This document shows, piece after piece, positions 7,687-15,729 of a DNA stretch of 64,000 nucleotides; within the stretch, counting starts at the first letter, position 1, and every line of letters starts with the position of its first letter. This DNA comes from Mucilaginibacter agri. GTDB taxonomy: Bacteria > Bacteroidota > Bacteroidia > Sphingobacteriales > Sphingobacteriaceae. The stretch spans positions 558,001 through 622,000 of the forward strand of contig NZ_WWEO01000044.1 of the NCBI RefSeq assembly GCF_009928685.1, written 5' to 3'. The notes under the pieces are model-generated. The model had not been told where the DNA came from. It ran no database searches and was given only the letters and a program-made list of their open reading frames with translations. Position numbers and translations under genes: made by a program.

Positions 7687-9037
7687 GGCTAAGCATCTGT
7701 TTTAAAGGTTGAACCAATTGATCTATATCCCCGGCACCTACGGTGAGCAAAAGCTCGGGTTTCTTGTTCTTTATATAGGCAAGCGTTTCGGCTTTGCTTA
7801 GTATCATTTTATTACCGAGGCTCATTTTATCCAACAGCATCTGCGAGGTTACACCTTCGATAGGTAACTCGCGTGCAGGATAAATATCCAGCAGGATCAG
7901 CTCGTCGGCCATGCTCAGAACTTCTGCAAATCCATCGGCAAAATCGCGCGTACGGGTAAACAGGTGCGGCTGAAATATCACCGTTAGTTTTTTATCCGGA
8001 TAGATCCTTTTTACTGATGATATGGCTGCGCGCAACTCCTCAGGGTGGTGCGCATAATCATCGATATAAACATGCCCGGCTGATTTTACCAGATATTCGA
8101 ACCGACGCTTAACCCCACGAAATGCAGTTAATGCAGTTTTGATTTTCTCCGGCTCAACATCTACCAATAACGCAGCCTGTATTGCAGCAACAGCATTTTC
8201 GATATTATGAATGCCGGGGATGCCCAGATGGATATCATTGATAACAACACCGCTGTTATTTTTAAAATCAAAATAAAACTCGCCTTGTTCTATGCGGATA
8301 TTTTCAGCATACACATCGGTCTGTTCCGTAATGCTGTACTTTAATGTGCTATCTATCTCTAGCCCTTTTTTGGCAATTACATTACCATTAGGTTTTAATT
8401 GCGACACGAACAGTTCAAACGATTCTGTTAAATGGCTGTGATCTCCATATATATCCAGGTGATCCGCGTCCATAGACGTAACTATGGCAATATCAGGGTG
8501 GAGGGTCAGAAATGAGCGGTCATACTCGTCTGCCTCAACCACCATGATATTATTGTTGCCATACAACACATTGGTATTATAGTTAGATGCTATGCCGCCC
8601 AAAAATGCAGCGCAATCTTTACCCGAATGTTTTAGAATATGCGCCACCATGCACGATGTGGTAGTTTTGCCGTGTGTGCCCGCAACGGCTATGGTGTACA
8701 TCCCCTCACTCAGGATACCTAATACCTGTGATCGTTTAAATAATTTAAAGCCACTATCAATAAAGAAATTCAGGATCTCCGAATTCTTTGGGATAGCAGG
8801 CGTATAGATAATCAGCGTGTGCTCATCAGGCGAATGGAATTCGGCCGGGATAAGCGATTTATTATCATCAAATACAATCTCAATACCTTCTTTATGCAGC
8901 TCGGTAGTGAGTGGTGTAGAAGTTTTATCGTAACCACAAACTGTGCAACCGAGGTGCGCAAAATAGCGGGCAAGGCCACTCATGCCTATACCACCAATGC
9001 CTACCAGGTAAACCCGTTGTATGTTACTTAATTTCAT
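7679..9037 (-). CDS. murC: UDP-N-acetylmuramate-L-alanine ligase MurC
   Basis: A 452-residue cytoplasmic Mur ligase that adds L-alanine to UDP-MurNAc using ATP. The N-terminal Rossmann part shows VGIGGIGMSGLA (residues 12-23), characteristic of MurC. The ATP-binding P-loop is GTHGKTTT (120-127). Later EADEYDRSF and the DDYAHHPEE motif near 330 match the Mur ligase central and C-terminal domains. Length is normal. It is 24 bp downstream of murG and overlaps ftsQ. Confidence 0.97.
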   Translation of the reverse strand: MKLSNIQRVYLVGIGGIGMSGLARYFAHLGCTVCGYDKTSTPLTTELHKEGIEIVFDDNKSLIPAEFHSPDEHTLIIYTPAIPKNSEILNFFIDSGFKLFKRSQVLGILSEGMYTIAVAGTHGKTTTSCMVAHILKHSGKDCAAFLGGIASNYNTNVLYGNNNIMVVEADEYDRSFLTLHPDIAIVTSMDADHLDIYGDHSHLTESFELFVSQLKPNGNVIAKKGLEIDSTLKYSITEQTDVYAENIRIEQGEFYFDFKNNSGVVINDIHLGIPGIHNIENAVAAIQAALLVDVEPEKIKTALTAFRGVKRRFEYLVKSAGHVYIDDYAHHPEELRAAISSVKRIYPDKKLTVIFQPHLFTRTRDFADGFAEVLSMADELILLDIYPARELPIEGVTSQMLLDKMSLGNKMILSKAETLAYIKNKKPELLLTVGAGDIDQLVQPLKQMLSHV

Positions 9038-9061
9038 AATTGGTTAATAATCTCTTACTTG

Positions 9062-10186
9062 TTATTTAATAAGCTTAATTACTTCGTTAGCGATATCTGT
9101 ATCGGCATTTGGCAGCGCCAGTTTGCCTATATTTTTACTTAGTGTATTTTGCTTGTCCTTATCCTTCAACAATTCCAACGCGCGATCAACCAGATTGGCT
9201 TCTGCATCGCGGTCGGCTATAAAAACGGCCGCATTATCGTTTACCAACGCCAATGCATTTTTGGTTTGATGATCTTCTGCCACGTTAGGCGAAGGCACCA
9301 GTATTACCGGTTTCTTTACAATACATAGCTCGGCAATGGTACCGGCACCGGCACGCGAGATGATGATATCTGCTGCCGCATACGCTAAATCCATGCGACT
9401 TAAAAACTCGGTGATTACAATATTTTCGTGGTAATCTGCACCAAGTTCTTCCATCAGTAATTTGTAATAGGCCTTACCGGTTTGCCATATCACCTGCACA
9501 TCGGCATCAATTAGCTTTTGTAATCCGGCATGGATGCTCTTGTTTAATGTACGTGCGCCTAAGCTTCCACCTGTTACCAGGATGGTCTTTTTATCTGCCG
9601 AAAGTTTTAATAACTCAATGGCCGATAAGCGTTTCTTATCTATCGCAACCGAATCCTTACGGACCGGGTTGCCTGTTTTTATAATTTTGTCTGCCGGGAA
9701 GAATTTATCCATGCCATCAAATGCAACACAGATTTTCTCGGCGTTTTTACCCAGCCACTTATTAGTTATACCTGCATAAGAGTTTTGCTCCTGAATGAGG
9801 TACGGTATTTTTTTAAGTGATGCAGCATACAATAGCGGACCAGATGCGTACCCACCAACGCCAACAGCGGCATCTGGTTTAAAATCTTTAATAATTTTAA
9901 TGGCCTTTAAAACACTCTGCGCCAGCTTGACAGGGAACATCAGGTTTTTAATGATAGAACCACGTTGAATTCCCTGAATATTTAATCCAATAATTTTATA
10001 ACCCGCCGCCGGAACTTTTTCCATTTCCATACGACCTAAGGCACCAACAAATAAGATCTCGGTAGCTGGATCTAAGGCCTTCAAAGCATTTGCAATAGAT
10101 ACCGCAGGGAATATATGCCCGCCGGTACCACCACCGCTAATGATGATGCGTAAAGGCCTTTGCTTAGTATGTTGTGCTTTACTCAT
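9062..10186 (-). CDS. murG: Lipid II synthase MurG (GlcNAc transferase)
   Basis: A 374-residue GT28/GT-B glycosyltransferase that transfers GlcNAc from UDP-GlcNAc to lipid I on the inner membrane face. The N-terminal G-loop GGGTGGH (18-24) and a second glycine loop, TGGSLGARTLN, are visible, as is the donor-binding SRAGAGTIAELC near 280 and PSPNVAEDHQTKNA. Length is close to the family norm. It sits between ftsW and murC, as in most dcw clusters. Confidence 0.97.
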   Translation of the reverse strand: MSKAQHTKQRPLRIIISGGGTGGHIFPAVSIANALKALDPATEILFVGALGRMEMEKVPAAGYKIIGLNIQGIQRGSIIKNLMFPVKLAQSVLKAIKIIKDFKPDAAVGVGGYASGPLLYAASLKKIPYLIQEQNSYAGITNKWLGKNAEKICVAFDGMDKFFPADKIIKTGNPVRKDSVAIDKKRLSAIELLKLSADKKTILVTGGSLGARTLNKSIHAGLQKLIDADVQVIWQTGKAYYKLLMEELGADYHENIVITEFLSRMDLAYAAADIIISRAGAGTIAELCIVKKPVILVPSPNVAEDHQTKNALALVNDNAAVFIADRDAEANLVDRALELLKDKDKQNTLSKNIGKLALPNADTDIANEVIKLIK

Positions 10187-10215
10187 TTATTCTTTGTCTT
10201 TTTTCTTCGGCAGAC

Positions 10216-11406
10216 TTATGCCACTTCCATTATTTCGCCTACAACAACTTTATTCTTAATCTCCTTTGTATCTGCTTCTTTAACACCTTCGCCGGTCGTT
10301 TCATCGATATGCCTGCTAACCGACAGGATAATACCGAACGCCACGCTGGTAAATAGTATTGATGTACCGCCCATGCTTACTAATGGCAGCGGCACCCCGC
10401 TCACTGGCCCTAAACCTACAGCAATAGCCATGTTAGCAAACGCCTGTATAGTTAAACTAAAGCTTAACCCCGCAGCCAGCAAAGCACCAAAGGCTTTCGG
10501 CGCTTTGGTTACAATTTTAACACATCGGTATAATAAGAACAGGTAAATGCCGATAACCAATAACCCGCCTATTATTCCGTACTCTTCTACAATGGTTGCA
10601 TAAATAAAATCTGAGTACGATTGCGGTAAATAATTACGCTCTGTACTATTACCCGGGCCTTTGCCAAAAATGCCGCCGGTAGCAATTGCTATCTTGGCAT
10701 GGTCGGCCTGGAACGATTTATCCGGATTTGCTAACTCCGGGTGCATGTAAGCGTTGATACGTGAACGATAGGTTGCACGCCTCGGACCTAACATTACCAC
10801 ACCTGCCAGTAACACCGCACCGGCTAAGCATACCACGCTAATTTGCTTTACACTGATACGCCCCATAATCAGCAATAAAATGCTAACACCAAAAAGCATT
10901 AAAGCAGTAGAAAGGTTTGCCAGTGCGATTAAAATAAATACCACACAAACCGCACCCATAATTGGGATGAAAGATTGCTTCACATCCTTTATATTTTCCT
11001 GCTTACGCGATAAGGTGCGTGCCAGATAAGTAATGAGCGCCAGTTTGGCTAAATCGGAAGTTTGGAACGTTAATCCCGTACCCGGTATAGCCACCCAACG
11101 GCTTGCATCATTCACATGGCTACCAAATAGTAACGTATACAATAACAATGGAATGGTAATTACCATTAACACCTTAGAGATACCTGCATAATAACGGTAA
11201 TCGAGCTTGTGCGAAATATACATCAGCGCAATACCGCCAAAGATCATCGCCATGTGCTTGATCAAAAATGACTCTGCGCCGGTGCCATGCTGATAAGCAA
11301 GTGTACCGGTTGAGCTATAAACCGCCATCATAGAAATAACCGATAACAATATTACTATCAGCCATATCCAGCGGTCGCCTTTGGTTCTACTGAGTATTTT
11401 ATCCAT
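10216..11406 (-). CDS. ftsW: SEDS glycosyltransferase FtsW
   Basis: A 396-residue polytopic membrane protein of the SEDS family with about ten helices. Family features include FQTSDLAKLALITYLAR, the conserved region YSDFIYATIVEEYGIIG (about residues 262-278) and PLPLVSMGGTS near the C-terminus. With its cognate class B PBP it polymerises septal peptidoglycan. It carries a short hydrophilic tail ending MEVA. Its neighbourhood (murD upstream, murG downstream) fits FtsW rather than RodA. The 117-bp upstream gap is filled with heptamer repeats. Confidence 0.95.
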   Translation of the reverse strand: MDKILSRTKGDRWIWLIVILLSVISMMAVYSSTGTLAYQHGTGAESFLIKHMAMIFGGIALMYISHKLDYRYYAGISKVLMVITIPLLLYTLLFGSHVNDASRWVAIPGTGLTFQTSDLAKLALITYLARTLSRKQENIKDVKQSFIPIMGAVCVVFILIALANLSTALMLFGVSILLLIMGRISVKQISVVCLAGAVLLAGVVMLGPRRATYRSRINAYMHPELANPDKSFQADHAKIAIATGGIFGKGPGNSTERNYLPQSYSDFIYATIVEEYGIIGGLLVIGIYLFLLYRCVKIVTKAPKAFGALLAAGLSFSLTIQAFANMAIAVGLGPVSGVPLPLVSMGGTSILFTSVAFGIILSVSRHIDETTGEGVKEADTKEIKNKVVVGEIMEVA

Positions 11407-11421
11407 CGTTATTTTTCTTTA

Positions 11422-11518
11422 TTTCGAATGTCGAATGTTCGATTTCGAATTTATCTATTTGTCTGAATCAGAATTTCAGAATTATGTCCTGACTCTTGAT
11501 TCTCGATTCTTGACTCTC
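11422..11518. repeat. Two heptamer-repeat arms between murD and ftsW
   Basis: 11422-11449 holds four consecutive 7-mers of the type TKTCGAA/TGTTCGA. 11489-11516 holds four consecutive 7-mers of the type YTGAYTC/TCGATTC. A short run of GAAT words lies between them (11461-11484). Unlike most junctions here, the two arms belong to different vocabularies and are not clearly complementary to each other. Confidence 0.7.
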
Positions 11519-11523
11519 TTATC

Positions 11524-12921
11524 TTACAAATCCATCACAGCTTTTTTAAACTGGTCGCCTCTCTCTTCATAATTTTTAAACAGATCGAAGCTTGCGCAAG
11601 CTGGCGATAGCAAAACTGTATCTCCTTTTTTAGCCAAGTGATATGACACATATACAGCCTCCTGTGCCGATTTGGTATCAATAATTTCGCTAACCATGCC
11701 AGTAAATGCATCGTGGATGCGTTGGTTATCTTTGCCAAGGCATACAATTGCTTTAACTTTTTGCTTAACCAAGTCGTTCAGCATTGAGTAATCGTTGCCT
11801 TTATCAACACCACCTAAAATCAGGATCACGCCTTTAGGCATGCTTTCCAGAGCGAACCAGGTTGAATTAACGTTGGTTGCTTTAGAATCATTGATAAAAT
11901 TGATTCCAGATATTTTGCCTACCTGTTCCAGCCTGTGTTCAATGTTCTTGAAATCGCCCATACTCTCGCGAATGGTTTGATTTCTTAACTCCAGCACTTT
12001 TGATACAATTCCAGAGGCCATAGAATTGTGAATGTTGTGCTTTCCCTGCAGCGCCAGTTCGTTGATCGACATAATAAATGTTTCTTGTTGTTGGTTAGTT
12101 TGTATAATGATGTTGTTCTCCTGGTCTAAATAAGCGCCAGGCTGCTCTTTTTTTATAATTGAAAATGGTAACTGCTGCCCGTTAAAGCTGCGGCTTTCCA
12201 TCCCTTTTATCGTTTCCGGATCGTCGGCACAGTAGATAAAATAATCTGCCGGTGTTTGATTCTGTGCTATGCGGAATTTTGAAGCCACATAATTCTCCAT
12301 TTTGTAATCGTACCGATCTAAGTGGTCTGGCGTAATATTGAGTAATACTGCGATATCGGCCTTAAACTCATACATATCATCCAGCATAAAGCTGCTGATC
12401 TCTAACACGTAGTAGTCATACTGTTCGGTAGCCACCTGGTAGGCAAAGCTTTTACCAATGTTACCCGCCAAGCCAACATTTAAACCTGCCTTCTGCAGAA
12501 TATGATAGGTAAGGCTTGTAGTGGTGGTTTTACCATTCGAACCTGTTATACATATCATTTTAGCATCGGTATATCTGCCTGCGAATTCGATCTCAGAGAT
12601 AACCGGTGTACCCTGCTCGCGCAGTTTTTTTACAAGCGGTGCCTTTTCCGGTATACCCGGACTTTTCACTACTTCTGTGGCATTTAATATTTCGCTTTCG
12701 GTATGCTGCTGCTCTTCAAAACGAATACCCCACTGCTGAAGCTGCGATTTGTATTTATCGGCAATAACACCCATATCCGAAACAAACACATCAAAGCCTT
12801 TCTGTTGGGCAAGGTATGCCGCCCCAACACCGCTTTCGCCAGCGCCAAGGATGACTAAACGCCCCCCCGCCCCCCCTAAAGGGGGGAGGTTAGTAGCATG
12901 TATGTCTTTGTGTTCGTTCAT
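11524..12921 (-). CDS. murD: UDP-MurNAc-L-Ala-D-Glu ligase MurD with repeat-encoded N-terminus
   Basis: A 465-residue Mur ligase that adds D-glutamate to UDP-MurNAc-L-Ala. The Rossmann start RLVILGAGESGVGAA (21-35) and P-loop GSNGKTTT (127-134) are clear, with HNIHNSMAS and NDSKATNVNSTWFAL further on. Typical MurD proteins begin directly at the VILGAGESG strand. Here about 20 extra residues precede it, and residues 11-20 (NLPPLGGAGG) are encoded by one arm of a G/C-run inverted repeat. No ATG, GTG or TTG start is evident between the arm and the Rossmann strand. The start at 12921 therefore lies inside the repeat element. The core enzyme looks intact. Confidence 0.95.
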   Translation of the reverse strand: MNEHKDIHATNLPPLGGAGGRLVILGAGESGVGAAYLAQQKGFDVFVSDMGVIADKYKSQLQQWGIRFEEQQHTESEILNATEVVKSPGIPEKAPLVKKLREQGTPVISEIEFAGRYTDAKMICITGSNGKTTTTSLTYHILQKAGLNVGLAGNIGKSFAYQVATEQYDYYVLEISSFMLDDMYEFKADIAVLLNITPDHLDRYDYKMENYVASKFRIAQNQTPADYFIYCADDPETIKGMESRSFNGQQLPFSIIKKEQPGAYLDQENNIIIQTNQQQETFIMSINELALQGKHNIHNSMASGIVSKVLELRNQTIRESMGDFKNIEHRLEQVGKISGINFINDSKATNVNSTWFALESMPKGVILILGGVDKGNDYSMLNDLVKQKVKAIVCLGKDNQRIHDAFTGMVSEIIDTKSAQEAVYVSYHLAKKGDTVLLSPACASFDLFKNYEERGDQFKKAVMDL

Positions 12922-12995
12922 TTATTTCTGACTATGTTCCTTTTATCAAAAAACTCTTTTATCTTCTCCTCCCCCTTCAGGGGGCCGGGGGGCTA
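12860..12995. repeat. G/C-run inverted-repeat element spanning mraY-murD junction
   Basis: Two arms face each other: a C-run/CCTAAAGG/G-run palindrome at about 12861-12888 and a CCCCCTTCAGGGGG arm at about 12967-12992. They lie about 80 bp apart around an AT-rich centre. One end reaches the mraY stop codon and the other runs into the murD reading frame. It is the same family as the elements at 50303, 51188, 52360 and 62046. Confidence 0.85.
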
Positions 12996-14234
12996 CCTTA
13001 TCTTCAGCATCAACACCGTTATAATCGCCAGCATAATGCAAAGGATCCAGAAGCGGGTTACAATTTTGGCTTCGTGGAAACCCTTCTTTTGGTAATGGTG
13101 GTGCAGCGGTGCCATCAGGAAAACCCTACGGCCCTCGCCGAAGCGCTTTTTGGTGAACTTAAACCAGCCTACCTGTATAATAACCGACATGTTTTCTACC
13201 AGGAACACACCACACAATATTGGCAGCAACAACTCCTTACGGATCATAATGGCAAATACCGCGATGATACCACCAATGGCTAAACTGCCTGTATCGCCCA
13301 TAAATACCTGGGCCGGATACGAGTTGTACCAAAGGAAACCTACACACGCCCCTACAAATGCGCCCGCAAAAACAACCAGCTCACCCGAATTGGGGATGTA
13401 CATAATATTGAGGTAATCGGCAATCATAGTATTACCAGACACGTAGGCCAGTATTGCCAGCGTTACCCCAATAATGGCCGATGTGCCTGTCGCCAGGCCG
13501 TCAATACCATCTGTAATGTTGGCACCGTTTGATATGAATGTGATAATGAAGATCACAAAGCATAGAAACACCAACAGCGCATAGCGCTCATAACCCGGGC
13601 CTAAAAACTTAAGCACCTTAGCGTAGTCAAACTCGTTGTTCTTATAAAAAGGAACCGTGGTTTTGGTCGATTTAATATCCTGGGTATAAACGGGGGTTCT
13701 GCCTTTGTAATGGAAATCAACCGGGGCATCGTATTTAACCGGCAATTTCACTTCCTGACGGATAATAATGTCGCTGTTGAAATACATTGTCCAGCCCACA
13801 ATCAGTGATAAACCTACCTGACCAATAATTTTAAACCTACCCGCTAACCCTTCTTTATTCTTTTTAAATACTTTGATGTAATCATCCAAAAAGCCAATTG
13901 AGCCTAACCAAACCGTGGTGATCAGCATCAGGATCACGTAGATATTACCCAGTTTTGCAAATAACAATGTCGGAATAAGGATACCCAGCAAAATGATGAT
14001 ACCACCCATTGTAGGTGTACCTTGTTTCTGCATCTGGCCTTCCAGCCCTAAGTTTCTTACGGTTTCACCTACTTGTTTATAGCGGATATAATCAATAAGC
14101 CTGCGGCCCCATACTGTGGTTACAATAAGGGATGTAATAACTGCCAGCGCCATCCTGAATGTGATGTACTGAAACAGCCCCGAACCAGGGAAGCTGTAGT
14201 TCTTATCTAAATAGCTAAACAGGTAGTATAACAT
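12993..14234 (-). CDS. mraY: Phospho-MurNAc-pentapeptide transferase MraY
   Basis: A 413-residue polytopic membrane enzyme that makes lipid I from UDP-MurNAc-pentapeptide and undecaprenyl phosphate. It shows QKQGTPTMGGIIIL near 50-63, the metal-binding GFLDDYIKVFKKNKEGL near 115-130, NITDGIDGLATG near 240, and HHHYQKKGF near the C-terminus. It is about 50 residues longer than E. coli MraY because of a hydrophilic insert at roughly 150-195, which I believe is common in Bacteroidota. The TAG stop directly adjoins a G/C-run repeat. MurF, normally just upstream, is missing. Confidence 0.97.
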   Translation of the reverse strand: MLYYLFSYLDKNYSFPGSGLFQYITFRMALAVITSLIVTTVWGRRLIDYIRYKQVGETVRNLGLEGQMQKQGTPTMGGIIILLGILIPTLLFAKLGNIYVILMLITTVWLGSIGFLDDYIKVFKKNKEGLAGRFKIIGQVGLSLIVGWTMYFNSDIIIRQEVKLPVKYDAPVDFHYKGRTPVYTQDIKSTKTTVPFYKNNEFDYAKVLKFLGPGYERYALLVFLCFVIFIITFISNGANITDGIDGLATGTSAIIGVTLAILAYVSGNTMIADYLNIMYIPNSGELVVFAGAFVGACVGFLWYNSYPAQVFMGDTGSLAIGGIIAVFAIMIRKELLLPILCGVFLVENMSVIIQVGWFKFTKKRFGEGRRVFLMAPLHHHYQKKGFHEAKIVTRFWILCIMLAIITVLMLKIR

Positions 14235-14265
14235 CTATTTATTTAGTTATTGGTTACTAGGTTAT

Positions 14266-15729
14266 TTAATTACTTAAAGTTTTAAAGGCGTTTAACAGCT
14301 CCTCTTTGTCATCAAAGTGGCTTTTTACGCCTTTTACGTCCTGGTACTTCTCATGTCCTTTGCCTGCCAACAGAATGATGTCACCGGGCTGCGCCAAATG
14401 AACGGCTGTTTTAATAGCTTCTCTCCTGTCCACGATGCTGATGGTTTTCCTTTGGTTAGAAGGATCGACACCAGCTTCCATATCTTTAATAATTTGTGCC
14501 GGATCTTCTGACCGCGGGTTATCTGACGTAAGGATCACTTTGTCGCTCCAATCGCAGGCTGTTTTAGCCATTACCGGGCGTTTAGCTTTATCTCTGTCGC
14601 CGCCGCAGCCGATAATGGTAATTACCTTTTCAGTTCCTTTACGGATATCTTTAATCGTGCTCAACACGTTCTGTACCGCATCTGGTGTATGGGCATAGTC
14701 CACAATGCCTACAATTCTATTGGGCGAAATCACATAGTCGAACCTGCCTTCCGCGCCAGATAATTTGCTCAGGCTGGTCAATGTTTTTGCTTTATCCTGA
14801 TCTAGCAGCATGGCAGCACCATACACAGCCAACAGGTTATAAGCGTTGAACATGCCCACCATTTTAAACCACACTTCTTCACCATCAATATTTAGCAACA
14901 AGCCACTAAACTGATCTTCCAATACCTTCACCTTAAAATCGGCCATGGTTTTCAGCGCATAGCTTTTTTTGTGAGCTTTGGTATTTTGCAGCATTACATT
15001 GCCGTTGCGGTCGTCTATATTGGTTAAGGCAAACGCTGTTTTAGGCAAACCGTCGAAGAATGCTTTTTTAGCCTTCAAATAGTTTTCGAAGGTTTTATGA
15101 TAGTCTAAATGGTCGTGCGTTAGGTTGGTAAATATCCCTCCAGAAAACTGCAAACCTTCGATCCGATGTTGCGCAACGGCATGCGAGCTTACTTCCATAA
15201 AGGCATAATCGCAACCCGCATTTACCATATCGTTCAACAAACTGTTTAATGCTACCGGATCTGGCGTGGTGTGGGTCGACGGAATAACCTTGCCGCTGAT
15301 CATATTCTCTACAGTTGACAACAAACCACATTTATAACCTAAATCAGTAAATAACTGATAAAGCAGGGTAGCGACAGTAGTTTTACCATTAGTACCTGTT
15401 ACGCCTACCAGTTTCAATTTTGCCGAAGGTTTATCGTAAAAGTTAGAAGCCAGTATGCCCAGCGCAGCTGCCGAGTTTGATACCATCAGGAAGTTAACTT
15501 CGCCAACGGTATGGCCCGGAAGCTCTTCGCACACAATAGCAACAGCGCCATCTTTAATAGCCTGCTCAATGTAGGCATGCCCATCCACCTGTGTACCTTT
15601 CACGGCAACAAACAAGGTTCCCGGACTTACCTTGCGCGAATCGGCAGTTACTGAAGTAATTTGCACGTCCGCACTGCCTTGCAGCTCGGTAAAGGTTACA
15701 CCATCCAATATTTTGCTCAGATACCTCAT
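14266..15729 (-). CDS. murE: UDP-MurNAc-tripeptide synthetase MurE (meso-DAP type)
   Basis: A 487-residue Mur ligase adding the third peptide residue. P-loop GTNGKTT (112-118) is present. The motif DNPR (403-406, in LTSDNPRSEDP) is the known discriminator for meso-diaminopimelate-adding enzymes as opposed to lysine-adding ones. The cell wall is therefore predicted to be DAP-type, as expected for a Gram-negative. ATG overlaps the stop of the upstream PBP gene by 4 bp. A 31-bp gap separates it from mraY. Confidence 0.96.
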   Translation of the reverse strand: MRYLSKILDGVTFTELQGSADVQITSVTADSRKVSPGTLFVAVKGTQVDGHAYIEQAIKDGAVAIVCEELPGHTVGEVNFLMVSNSAAALGILASNFYDKPSAKLKLVGVTGTNGKTTVATLLYQLFTDLGYKCGLLSTVENMISGKVIPSTHTTPDPVALNSLLNDMVNAGCDYAFMEVSSHAVAQHRIEGLQFSGGIFTNLTHDHLDYHKTFENYLKAKKAFFDGLPKTAFALTNIDDRNGNVMLQNTKAHKKSYALKTMADFKVKVLEDQFSGLLLNIDGEEVWFKMVGMFNAYNLLAVYGAAMLLDQDKAKTLTSLSKLSGAEGRFDYVISPNRIVGIVDYAHTPDAVQNVLSTIKDIRKGTEKVITIIGCGGDRDKAKRPVMAKTACDWSDKVILTSDNPRSEDPAQIIKDMEAGVDPSNQRKTISIVDRREAIKTAVHLAQPGDIILLAGKGHEKYQDVKGVKSHFDDKEELLNAFKTLSN

